NCBI GenBank assembly: GCA_905200315.1
Contig: CAJKKA010000065.1
Coordinates: 1 to 8,351, forward strand
Direction: 5' to 3'
Origin: an uncultured Clostridium sp.
GTDB lineage: Bacteria > Bacillota_A > Clostridia > TANB77 > CAG-508
DNA: 8,351 nucleotides
Shown here one piece after another: positions 1 through 6,480 of this stretch (the first letter of the stretch is position 1; each line of letters starts with the position of its first letter). Made by a program: the position numbers and the translations under genes. The notes below the pieces were generated by a model. The model saw only the letters and a program-made list of their open reading frames with translations. It was not told the DNA's origin and ran no database searches.

Positions 1-84
1 ATTCCAGACGGTGTGACAGAGATCGGAGATTATGCTTTTGGAAATTGCAAAAGCTCCTATGTGTTGCAAGACCTATACATATAA
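1..84 (+). other. Fragment of a BspA-type leucine-rich-repeat coding sequence
   Basis: Frame 1 of the plus strand reads IPDGVTEIGDYAFGNC from the first base. This fits the LRR_5/BspA repeat consensus (IPDGVT-IG-YAF-GC) very closely; that family forms surface leucine-rich-repeat proteins. After roughly base 55-60 the match dissolves (KSSYVLQDLYI) and the frame stops at 82-84. The first 60 bases are 42% GC and use GC-richer codons than the rest of the window. The fragment lies antisense to, and inside, the open frame of the TPM-domain gene, whose own homology ends at about the same point. This is therefore a join between two unrelated sequences, either natural or an assembly artefact. The upstream part of the LRR gene is outside the window. 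Confidence 0.6.
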
Positions 85-751
85 AAACTATTGTTACTAG
101 TCCAGCAAATATTAATGAGTTACATATCATTTTAGGAACTGTTACTACTTTGCTTCCTCCTGTTAGTCCTTTGTTTGCAAAGTAACTTGCTTTATCTATA
201 AATTGCTCTGCACACCCATTATAATCTTCATTTGATATTTTATCATATGTATAGTCCAAAATTGTATTTATTCTACTATCTGTATATATGTTTATTGCAT
301 CACCTGTTGTTGAAATCCACATATTTCTATTTTGCATATCTATTAAAAATAGTAGTCCAGTTTTGTTTGTTCCTTTTCCAAAATTATTATAATCATAAAA
401 GTCATCCGCATATGCCATAGATGATGATTTTGGATTTGAATTTATTGTTACTATTGCCATATCCATATCGTATTTATTTATAAATTCTTGAACTTTATTA
501 TATAAAGCCTCTTCTTCATCTTTTGTTATTAAATTTGCATAATCGTATATCTTTTTTGTTGCATCTACCACTGGTGTATTTGCTTTAGCCTTTTGTGAAT
601 TTGTAGTATATGTATTGCTATTATATGTGCTAGAGTCGTTTGTATATGTTGCTTCATCACTATAATATGTACTCGTAGCATATGAATTTGAAAACATTAT
701 AATTACTAAAGAAATTGCTAAACCTAAAACTATCTTTATTTTTTTATTCAT
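2..751 (-). CDS. ydjH: TPM-domain (YgcG/YdjH-like) membrane-anchored exported protein, 3' end not credible
   Basis: The protein starts MNKKIKIVLGLAISLVIIMF, a signal peptide likely cut after SNSYA (about residue 25). A Tyr/Thr/Ser/Asn-rich linker (26-58) follows, then a TPM domain (about 62-195) with DYANLI, YADDFYD and GLLFLIDMQNRNMWISTTG, and one transmembrane segment (about 208-228). B. subtilis YdjH (UPF0603) has the same TPM-plus-membrane layout and works with YdjG, YdjI and PspA at stressed membranes. The start ATG directly abuts the upstream stop (TAA-ATG), and AAGGGG at 762-767 sits 10 bases before it, so translational coupling is likely. The frame stays open to the window edge, but from about residue 230 it merely reads the antisense of an LRR repeat. 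The true C terminus is therefore missing or replaced. Confidence 0.85.
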   Translation of the reverse strand, partial: MNKKIKIVLGLAISLVIIMFSNSYATSTYYSDEATYTNDSSTYNSNTYTTNSQKAKANTPVVDATKKIYDYANLITKDEEEALYNKVQEFINKYDMDMAIVTINSNPKSSSMAYADDFYDYNNFGKGTNKTGLLFLIDMQNRNMWISTTGDAINIYTDSRINTILDYTYDKISNEDYNGCAEQFIDKASYFANKGLTGGSKVVTVPKMICNSLIFAGLVTIVFICIGLATHRSFCNFQKHNLRSLSHRLE

Positions 752-1786
752 TTACATCATTCCCCTTATAATATTATATAAAAACGCTAAAGCAAAGCCT
801 ATTCCAAAGAATAATATTCCTTTTTTTATTACCTTACTTATACATACTGGCACTTTTCCTACAACTTGCCTTGTTTGACCATTCATGGCGAATGTGTACA
901 TTTTCTCTTTATATTTTATATTTAACATCCACACTGGCAAAAGAGCATATTCTACTTTTCCTTTTTGAATATTAACATTGCTACTATTTATAGAAACTGT
1001 ATTATATCCAGTTATTGTTTTCTTTAGCTCATTTACTGTGGTATTTTCCATTCTTGTTTTCGCTCTATCATACACTTCATCTTGAGTTAAATCATACTTT
1101 TCTGCTAAAAAGCCTGATAAATATGATCTATTAAAAGGCACAAATTTACTGTAGTTATATGGCTCTATTGAATCCATTATTTCATCTTCAAATTTGGTAG
1201 AACCATCTACTGGCAAATCTGTAATTTCTAATTCTCCGCTTCTTACGCAATTATATGTGGAAGTTTCTGTATATCTGTAACTTCCTGATGACCAGCTTCT
1301 TATTCTCTCTGCAGTTGCTGTTATATCTCCTGTTGTTTTTCCATCGTATAGCCAAAACGGAATATATACTCCTGTTATTTTTTCAATATTTTCCTCATTA
1401 TGAAAATCTGGTGGTGAAAACCATCTTTTCTTTACATTTTTTTGAAATTCATTTATTGCGTCTTCTTTTTTTGTTGCAAATGGAATTAATTTATCTGGTT
1501 TAAATTCACCTTGTAATCTATTTTTCATTATTGCTGTATTTCCACAATATACACAATGTGTAGCAACAGTATTTTCATCTGTTACAACTGTTGCTCCGCA
1601 GTTAGGGCATGTGTATTCATCTATATTTATATCTAAGTTTTCATTACCTTCTTTTGCTTGTTGTTTTTCAAAATCCTCAATGTTATAAGACATTCCACAA
1701 TATTCACATTTCCACTTTTGCAATGATGGGTCAAATTTTATGTTTGCTCCACAGCTTAGACATTTGTTATCTACAGTTGTTTTCAT
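752..1786 (-). CDS. ydjG: Zinc-ribbon membrane protein, YdjG-like
   Basis: The protein has 344 residues. Two N-terminal zinc ribbons are visible: Cys9/Cys12 with Cys27/Cys30, and Cys60/Cys63 with Cys78/Cys81, the second with the CPNCG...CVYCG pattern of TFIIB-type ribbons. A long soluble region (about 95-315) carries YIPFWLYDG and ALLPVWMLNIKY, both typical of this family. One transmembrane helix (about 322-340) sits near the C terminus, giving a tail-anchored layout. In B. subtilis the homologue YdjG is encoded with YdjH and YdjI and helps bring PspA to the membrane; a role here is inferred from family and neighbours. It is the middle gene of the module, 62 bases after the SPFH gene and abutting the TPM gene. 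Its start lacks a good ribosome site directly upstream; the only strong one is about 50 bases away. Confidence 0.85.
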   Translation of the reverse strand: MKTTVDNKCLSCGANIKFDPSLQKWKCEYCGMSYNIEDFEKQQAKEGNENLDINIDEYTCPNCGATVVTDENTVATHCVYCGNTAIMKNRLQGEFKPDKLIPFATKKEDAINEFQKNVKKRWFSPPDFHNEENIEKITGVYIPFWLYDGKTTGDITATAERIRSWSSGSYRYTETSTYNCVRSGELEITDLPVDGSTKFEDEIMDSIEPYNYSKFVPFNRSYLSGFLAEKYDLTQDEVYDRAKTRMENTTVNELKKTITGYNTVSINSSNVNIQKGKVEYALLPVWMLNIKYKEKMYTFAMNGQTRQVVGKVPVCISKVIKKGILFFGIGFALAFLYNIIRGMM

Positions 1787-1796
1787 AACTTACTAT

Positions 1797-1842
1797 TAAT
1801 CAATTACATAAAAATATTAATTTATTGATTGATTATTTCCTT
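1797..1842 (-). promoter_or_regulatory. Distant Shine-Dalgarno with hairpin arms before the zinc-ribbon gene
   Basis: On the sense strand, AAGGA (1838-1842) lies just after the SPFH stop but over 50 bases before the ATG at 1786. Between them are complementary arms TAATCAAT (1828-1835) and ATTGATTA (1797-1804). If these pair, the Shine-Dalgarno would lie roughly 12 unpaired bases from the ATG. The stem is AT-only with a 23-base loop, so it is weak; the bridging idea is an inference. Confidence 0.3.
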
Positions 1843-1848
1843 TCTATT

Positions 1849-3030
1849 TTAATTTAATTTTGTTCCACAGTCTGGGCAAAATTTTGTGTTTTTATCTACT
1901 TTTTTACCACAATTTGGACAAAATGCTTTTTCTGGTCTTTTGGTTCCGCAATCTGGGCAAAAATTGCCATTTACTTGTTTTTTACAATTTGGGCATTCCC
2001 ATGCTTCTGCAGTTGTTGTTGTATTATTAGAATTTTTTTGTGCTGGTGTAGCATTTTGCCATGGAGATGTTGTAGCTCCTCCCATCATTCCTCCAGATGC
2101 CATATTTGCCATTCCTACTCCTATAAAACCATTTGTTGCTCCATTTGGATTATTTGCAGCATCTTTCATAGATTGAGCATATGCTCCAACCATTGTTCCT
2201 TGTTGCATATATGCGTTTGAACTTAATTCATAATTATTAATTTTTTCTTGTGATTCTTCATCTAGTGAAACAGATTCAATATTAAATTCTATTATAGAAA
2301 TTCCTCTTTTTTGTATTGCTTCATCGTAATTACCTTCTGCCATTATTTCTTTTACCTTATCTTTTTGGCTTGGAAGTGAACGAACTGGTATTTTATTTAC
2401 ACATCCTAATTGATTTAATACTTTTTCAAACGAATCCATAACTTCGCTTCTCATTTGTTCTAACAATTCATCTTTTCTATATTCATCACTCATTCCTGCT
2501 ATTTCATTCATAAATGTTGCAGGATTTGTAATTTTAAATGTATATGTCCCAAAACATTTTATAAAAACAGATAAAGGAAGAGTTTCACCTGTCATTTGAT
2601 TTGGTATTGCATGAGACCAATCGTCATACATTACTGGTGCTGGTGTACCAAATTTGTTATTTATAATTTCTTTAATATTAAAGAAAAATACTGCTTGTTG
2701 TTTTGCAGATGCTCCATTAAATGTAAATCTTTGCCACATTTCTTTGAACATTCCTTTAAATTCACCTTCAAATAAAGAAGGTGTAGAAGATGTATCAAAT
2801 TTATAGTATCCTTCTTCTGCTGTTGCATCTATAACTCTACCATTATCAAAAATAATAGCACATTGTCCTGGTCCTACTATAATTGCACTTCCATTTGAAA
2901 TAACTCCATTTTTGGTAGTAACTTTTTTCATTAAAATATCATTACCCATTTCATCACATCTAATTGCTTCTTTCCATTGATCATGTAAAGTGCTTCCAAC
3001 AGCACCTATAGTTGCTTTAATTAATCCCAT
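1849..3030 (-). CDS. ydjI: SPFH-domain protein with C-terminal zinc ribbons (YdjI-like, 'virion core protein' family)
   Basis: The protein has 393 residues. The SPFH/band-7-like part covers about residues 25-280 and includes GSAIIVGPGQCAIIFDNG and the pattern EGYYKFDTSSTPSLFEGEF, characteristic of YdjI-type proteins. A Gly/Met/Ala/Asn-rich linker follows (about 295-340). The tail holds two zinc ribbons: Cys346/349 with Cys358/361, and Cys371/374 with Cys385/388. The ribbons look like an internal duplication, since both end in FCPDCGTK and their DNA repeats almost exactly. There is no transmembrane helix; YdjI in B. subtilis is a cytosolic, membrane-associated scaffold that links PspA to YdjG/YdjH. 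AGGAGG (3038-3043) lies 7 bases before the ATG, and a promoter is visible upstream, so this is the first gene of the three-gene unit. Confidence 0.9.
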   Translation of the reverse strand: MGLIKATIGAVGSTLHDQWKEAIRCDEMGNDILMKKVTTKNGVISNGSAIIVGPGQCAIIFDNGRVIDATAEEGYYKFDTSSTPSLFEGEFKGMFKEMWQRFTFNGASAKQQAVFFFNIKEIINNKFGTPAPVMYDDWSHAIPNQMTGETLPLSVFIKCFGTYTFKITNPATFMNEIAGMSDEYRKDELLEQMRSEVMDSFEKVLNQLGCVNKIPVRSLPSQKDKVKEIMAEGNYDEAIQKRGISIIEFNIESVSLDEESQEKINNYELSSNAYMQQGTMVGAYAQSMKDAANNPNGATNGFIGVGMANMASGGMMGGATTSPWQNATPAQKNSNNTTTTAEAWECPNCKKQVNGNFCPDCGTKRPEKAFCPNCGKKVDKNTKFCPDCGTKLN

Positions 3031-3064
3031 AATTTTTCCTCCTAAAATTTATTAATACAAGTTA

Positions 3065-3094
3065 ATTTTATTCTATATGTATGCTTTTTGTCAA
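3065..3094 (-). promoter_or_regulatory. Putative sigma-A-type promoter of the SPFH/zinc-ribbon/TPM operon
   Basis: On the sense strand a perfect TTGACA (3089-3094) is followed after 18 bases by TAAAAT (3065-3070), about 35 bases before the SPFH start. No sigma-W-type TGAAAC...CGTA pair, as used by the B. subtilis psp operon, was recognised. Regulation is therefore probably different here. Confidence 0.55.
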
Positions 3095-3174
3095 TTGATA
3101 ATAATTTAAAAAATAGTAATTTTATATAGTTTTTATACGGATTGTTATTTTGAAAAATATTAACTTTTATTTAT

Positions 3175-3202
3175 AAAAGGGCGACCAATGGTCGCCCCTA
3201 CA
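3175..3202 (-). terminator. GC-rich palindrome (dispersed-repeat type) acting as probable terminator after the metal exporter
   Basis: On the sense strand the hairpin is GGGCGACC-ATT-GGTCGCCC, a perfect 8-bp stem with a 3-base loop (3179-3197). It is preceded by TGTAG and followed at once by TTTTAT. It starts a few bases after the ATPase stop, so it is well placed as an intrinsic terminator, though the T tract is short. The island is strikingly GC-rich for this genome. From memory, GTAGGGGCGACC-type palindromes are scattered in many copies in Firmicute and other genomes, so it may also be a REP-like repeat. Only one copy occurs in the window. Confidence 0.6.
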
Positions 3203-3205
3203 AAT

Positions 3206-5281
3206 TTATTTTAAAATTCTAAGTGTATTAAAAATTGTTATTAATGTTACTCCTACATCTGCAAATACTGCTTCCCACATATCTGATATTCCAAGTATTG
3301 TAAGTAGCAATACTAATATTTTTATTCCTATTGAAAATACTAGGTTTTCTTTTATTATTCTATTTGTTTTTTTAGAAATACGTATTCCTGTTATTATTTT
3401 TTCTATCTCATCTGTCATTATTACAACATCTGAGGCTTCTATTGCACTGCTTGCACCTACTCCTCCCATAGATATTCCTATGTCTGCTCTTGCTATTACT
3501 GGACTATCATTTATTCCATCTCCTACAAATGCTACTTTGTAGTTTTCATCTTTATTGCTTTCTATTACTTTTTCTAATTCATTAAATTTGTCTTGTGGTA
3601 ACATTTCTGCTTTATATTCATCTATTCCTACTTCATTTGCAACTTCTTTGGCTACTTCTTTTCTGTCTCCTGTAAACATTCTTGTTTTAATTCCTAATTT
3701 TTTGAATTTCTCAAATGTATTTTTCATATTATCTTTAATTTTGTCTTTTAATATTATTGCACCCTCTACTTTTCCATCTACTGATAAATATAGAGCTGTT
3801 CCATTATCTTCTCTATTTGTTTTTTCTTCTACTAATTCTTTATTTCCTATTTTTATTGTTTTTCCTTCAACTTCATATGAAATCCCTTTTCCTGATATTT
3901 CTTTTAATTTTTTCACTTTACTTTCATCTATATCTATTTTTTTATATTCTAAAATAGATTTTGCAATTGGATGATTTGAGAATTTTTCTCCATATGCAAA
4001 ATATTTATAAACTTCTTCCTCGCTTAATTCTCCATAAGTTTTAACTTCTACAACTTCAAATTTTCCTGTTGTAATTGTTCCTGTTTTATCAAAAACTATT
4101 TCTTTTATATTTTTTATTCCATCTAAGTAATCGCTTCCTTTTACTAAAATTCCTTCTTTAGATGATTTACCTATTCCAGAAAAATAACTTAGTGGAACAG
4201 ATATAGCAATTGAACATGGGCAAGAAATTACTAAGAATACTAGAGCTTTGTAAATACTTTCACTATAACTTACACTTTTTATTACCAATGGCATAAATAC
4301 TGCAACTATAATTGCAAGACCTATAACTATTGGTGTATATATCTTTGCTGCTTTTGATACAAAGTTTTCTGTTTTTGCTTTTCTATCTGTTGCAGTTTCT
4401 ACTAATTGTAAAACTTTGCTAACTGTTGAATTTTCGTATTTTTCTGTGACTTTTACTTCTATTAATCCTTCTACATTTATGCTTCCAGATAAAACTTTAT
4501 CTCCAACTTTTACATTTTGTAATTTAGATTCTCCTGTTAGAGCTGCTGTATTTAATGAACTATTTCCTTTTGTTACAATACCATCTAAAGGTATTTTTTC
4601 TCCGTTTTTTACAACAATTATATCTCCTATTTTTACATTTTCAGGTGATACCTTTTTAGTTTCATTTTTTTCTTTTAAATTTGCATATTCTGGTTTTATA
4701 TTCATTAATTCTTTTATAGATTTTCTACTTTTATTAACAGCTTTATCTTCTAGTATTTCTCCTATTTCATATAATGCAATAACCATTAAACCTTCACTTT
4801 GTTTTCCTATTAAATATGCACCTATACATGAGATAGTAATTAGAGCACTTTCATCTAAACTATGGTTTTTCCATAACAATTTCAATGCTTTTTTTGCTGT
4901 TTTAAATAATAAAATTACATATCCTGCAATTATACATAAGGTATTTATTAATTCATTTGAAAATACTCCCATAGAACCTATAGCTGCAATATAAATTCCT
5001 ATAATTAATCTAATTATTTCCATATTAATTTTTTTGCTTTCATTTTCTGTTTTAGTATTTTCCTTTTTTTCTTCTACAATTTGAGTATCTGGCTCCATTT
5101 TTTGAACTATTTCTCTTATTTCTTTTAAAGGATTTTCTTTATCTGTTTCAAAAGATAATTTTAATGTGGAATAATTTAATATAACATTTTTATAACCTTC
5201 TGTTTTTGCTATTTTATCTTCAATTTTTTTAGCACAATTTGCACAGTCTAAATCAATAACATCATATCTATACTTCTTCAA
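3206..5281 (-). CDS. cadA: P1B-2 type Zn2+/Cd2+/Pb2+-exporting ATPase
   Basis: This is an inner-membrane heavy-metal pump that exports divalent soft metals using ATP. Numbered from a TTG start (691 residues): an HMA metal-binding domain with DCANC (Cys13, Cys16); a charged linker; first membrane helices (about 87-175); actuator motif TGES (249-252); metal-site CPC (354-356) in SCPCSIAISVPL; phosphorylation DKTGT (398-402); nucleotide-binding HP (437-438); hinge GDGIND (587-592). The last helix carries FADVG with Asp675, the Zn/Cd-specific (ZntA-like) aspartate, which separates it from copper ATPases. A GTG at 5290 could also start it, but AAAGG sits 11 bases from the TTG and only 2 from the GTG. 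The TTG start also gives MKKYRYDV before the HMA motif, as usual in the family. It overlaps the repressor gene's end by 14 bases, implying coupling. Confidence 0.93.
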   Translation of the reverse strand: MKKYRYDVIDLDCANCAKKIEDKIAKTEGYKNVILNYSTLKLSFETDKENPLKEIREIVQKMEPDTQIVEEKKENTKTENESKKINMEIIRLIIGIYIAAIGSMGVFSNELINTLCIIAGYVILLFKTAKKALKLLWKNHSLDESALITISCIGAYLIGKQSEGLMVIALYEIGEILEDKAVNKSRKSIKELMNIKPEYANLKEKNETKKVSPENVKIGDIIVVKNGEKIPLDGIVTKGNSSLNTAALTGESKLQNVKVGDKVLSGSINVEGLIEVKVTEKYENSTVSKVLQLVETATDRKAKTENFVSKAAKIYTPIVIGLAIIVAVFMPLVIKSVSYSESIYKALVFLVISCPCSIAISVPLSYFSGIGKSSKEGILVKGSDYLDGIKNIKEIVFDKTGTITTGKFEVVEVKTYGELSEEEVYKYFAYGEKFSNHPIAKSILEYKKIDIDESKVKKLKEISGKGISYEVEGKTIKIGNKELVEEKTNREDNGTALYLSVDGKVEGAIILKDKIKDNMKNTFEKFKKLGIKTRMFTGDRKEVAKEVANEVGIDEYKAEMLPQDKFNELEKVIESNKDENYKVAFVGDGINDSPVIARADIGISMGGVGASSAIEASDVVIMTDEIEKIITGIRISKKTNRIIKENLVFSIGIKILVLLLTILGISDMWEAVFADVGVTLITIFNTLRILK

Positions 5282-5624
5282 TATGTTCACGACCTTTCTT
5301 TACAATTTCTATTACGTGGTCATCGTCTAAGCTATAATAAACCACTTTTCCATCTTTTCTGTATTTTACAAGTTTTGCTTGTTTCAAAACTCTAAGCTGA
5401 TGTGATATTGCACTTTGTGTTGAATTTGTTATATAGGCTATTTCTCCTACACAAAGTTCTTTTTCTTCAAGTGCACAAATAATTTTCATTCTAGTAGAAT
5501 CTGCAAATACTTTGAATAGTTCGGCTAAATCGAATATTTTTTCTTCTTCTAACATATTTTCTTTAACTTTATTTACTGTATCTAATCTTATAATGTTTTG
5601 TTCTTGATTTTCTTCTACTTCCAT
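5268..5624 (-). CDS. ArsR/SmtB-family zinc-responsive repressor (CzrA-like)
   Basis: This is a dimeric winged-helix repressor of 118 residues. The recognition helix is in STQSAISHQLRVLK (68-81), followed by the wing KYRKDGKVVYYSL. The C-terminal alpha-5 helix carries Asp101-x-His103-x10-His114-x2-Glu117, exactly the spacing of the SmtB zinc site (D-x-H...H-xx-E). The alpha-3 motif ELCVGEIA keeps one cysteine (Cys58) but has Gly60 where cadmium-sensing CadC has a second. The N terminus has no cysteine at all. This points to zinc (or cobalt) sensing through alpha-5 rather than Cd/Pb sensing. TTGGAG lies 7 bases before the ATG. It is the first gene of the exporter operon and very probably binds the palindrome in its own leader. 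Confidence 0.93.
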   Translation of the reverse strand: MEVEENQEQNIIRLDTVNKVKENMLEEEKIFDLAELFKVFADSTRMKIICALEEKELCVGEIAYITNSTQSAISHQLRVLKQAKLVKYRKDGKVVYYSLDDDHVIEIVKKGREHIEEV

Positions 5625-5646
5625 ATATATTCTCCAATCTTTTATT

Positions 5647-5666
5647 ATATGAATACTTATTCATAT
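5647..5666 (-). promoter_or_regulatory. SmtB/CzrA-type operator in the repressor-exporter leader
   Basis: The sequence is a perfect 9-bp inverted repeat with a 2-base spacer, ATATGAATA-N2-TATTCATAT. This is the known ArsR/SmtB operator form (TGAA...TTCA with outer A/T). It begins about 6-7 bases after the predicted transcription start and ends before the ribosome site, so bound repressor would block transcription. Autoregulation by the adjacent repressor is inferred. Confidence 0.85.
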
Positions 5667-5678
5667 GTTCACATTTAT

Positions 5679-5707
5679 ATTGTATGATTAAATAAAAAAA
5701 ATGTCAA
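5679..5707 (-). promoter_or_regulatory. Near-consensus promoter of the repressor-exporter operon
   Basis: On the sense strand TTGACA (5702-5707), 17 bases, then TACAAT (5679-5684): a perfect -35, ideal spacing and a one-mismatch -10. The start of transcription would fall near 5672. The -35 box lies inside the terminator hairpin of the upstream gene. Confidence 0.8.
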
Positions 5708-5723
5708 TATAAAATTGACATTT
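5694..5723 (-). terminator. Intrinsic terminator after the hemolysin III gene
   Basis: Sense strand: a perfect 10-bp stem (arms 5714-5723 and 5699-5708) with a 5-base loop, then a run of eight T counting the stem end. It starts about 10 bases after the upstream stop. The distal arm contains TTGACA and doubles as the -35 box of the next operon. Confidence 0.75.
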
Positions 5724-5733
5724 AATAAAAAAA

Positions 5734-6408
5734 TTATATTACATATAATAAAATACATAAAAAGTGTAATAAATTTGCAAAAAATATGAATAAATGAAAT
5801 ATTGAATGTATATATTTATGTTTTCTTCCTAAACCATATAATATAGCTCCTATTGTATATATTATGCCTCCTGTAACTAATAAAACAAAACCTGTTGTTC
5901 CAAGTAATTTGGGTAATATGTTAATTTTTATTATTATGCACCAGCCCATTACTAAATAACATATCATAGAAAATACTTTATATTTTTTTAAATCTATAGC
6001 ATTTAAAGTTATTCCAAGTATTGCCGCTGCCCATATTATTCCAAAAATCCACCACCCAAGGGCAGTATTATATTCTCTTAAAGTACATAATGCAAATGGA
6101 GTATAGGACCCTGCTATTAATAAAAATATTGCACAATGGTCAAATATTTGAAATATTTTTTTCCTTTTTGTGTTTGGTTTCATTCCATGATAAATACTTG
6201 AAAATGTATAAAGTATTACCATAGAAATTCCAAATATTACTCCACTTACAACTCCATACGGATTATGTCTTATTGCCGCAAATACACTGCATAGTACAAT
6301 TGCTACAATACCTAATACTCCTCCAACTATATGTGAAACCATATTAAATATTTCTTCACCTTTTATATATGTTGGAAGTACTCTTTCTGATAATTTTGTT
6401 CTTGTCAT
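5734..6408 (-). CDS. trhA: Hemolysin III / TrhA family (PAQR) integral membrane protein
   Basis: The protein has 224 residues with about seven transmembrane helices. PAQR hallmark residues are all present: Ser70-x3-His74 in SSIYHG, Asp90-His91 in IFDHCAIFLLIAGSYTPF, and His201-x3-His205 in HSIFHLFIF. These form the predicted membrane-embedded metal (zinc) site of the family, which suggests hydrolase-like chemistry. Bacterial members are linked to membrane fluidity balance, and the hemolysin name is historical. I chose the ATG at 6408 because AGGAG lies 10 bases upstream and it leads into the normal TRTKLSERVLPTYIKGEEIFN start. An extension to 6471 would place the ribosome site inside the gene. 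It follows yqeY by 72 bases and ends at a strong terminator. Confidence 0.92.
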   Translation of the reverse strand: MTRTKLSERVLPTYIKGEEIFNMVSHIVGGVLGIVAIVLCSVFAAIRHNPYGVVSGVIFGISMVILYTFSSIYHGMKPNTKRKKIFQIFDHCAIFLLIAGSYTPFALCTLREYNTALGWWIFGIIWAAAILGITLNAIDLKKYKVFSMICYLVMGWCIIIKINILPKLLGTTGFVLLVTGGIIYTIGAILYGLGRKHKYIHSIFHLFIFFANLLHFLCILLYVI

Positions 6409-6440
6409 TTTTTCATTTCTCCTACATTTTTTATCTTCAT

Positions 6441-6471
6441 ATAAAAATTGGCAAAGATCTATCTTTGTCAA
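6441..6471 (-). terminator. Possible terminator between yqeY and the hemolysin III gene
   Basis: Sense strand: TTGACAAAGAT-AG-ATCTTTGCCAA, an 11-bp inverted repeat with one mismatch (6448-6471), followed by TTTTTAT. It starts about 9 bases after the yqeY stop. It could end yqeY transcription. It also contains TTGACA, but no good -10 box follows at proper spacing, so a promoter role is doubtful. Confidence 0.45.
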
Positions 6472-6480
6472 TTTTATTTT

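Noticed and set aside
1255..1503. Plus-strand open frames throughout the window, for example here and at 4416-4994 and 7813-8187
   Set aside because: They are antisense to well-supported genes. Their products are Leu/Phe/Tyr/Ser-rich strings caused by reading T-rich antisense DNA, and they have no family motifs.
1865..1966. Near-direct DNA repeat (ctgggcaaaa spaced about 85 bases) as a mobile or CRISPR-like repeat
   Set aside because: It simply encodes the duplicated FCPDCGTK zinc-ribbon motif of the SPFH protein.
1849..5624. A functional link between the zinc exporter and the zinc-ribbon membrane-stress module
   Set aside because: A terminator-like palindrome and a separate promoter split the two units, and structural zinc ribbons are too common to imply shared regulation.
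6409..6471. Longer N terminus for the hemolysin III protein starting at 6471
   Set aside because: The added residues are translated hairpin and ribosome-site sequence; the ATG at 6408 fits the family start and has AGGAG 10 bases upstream.
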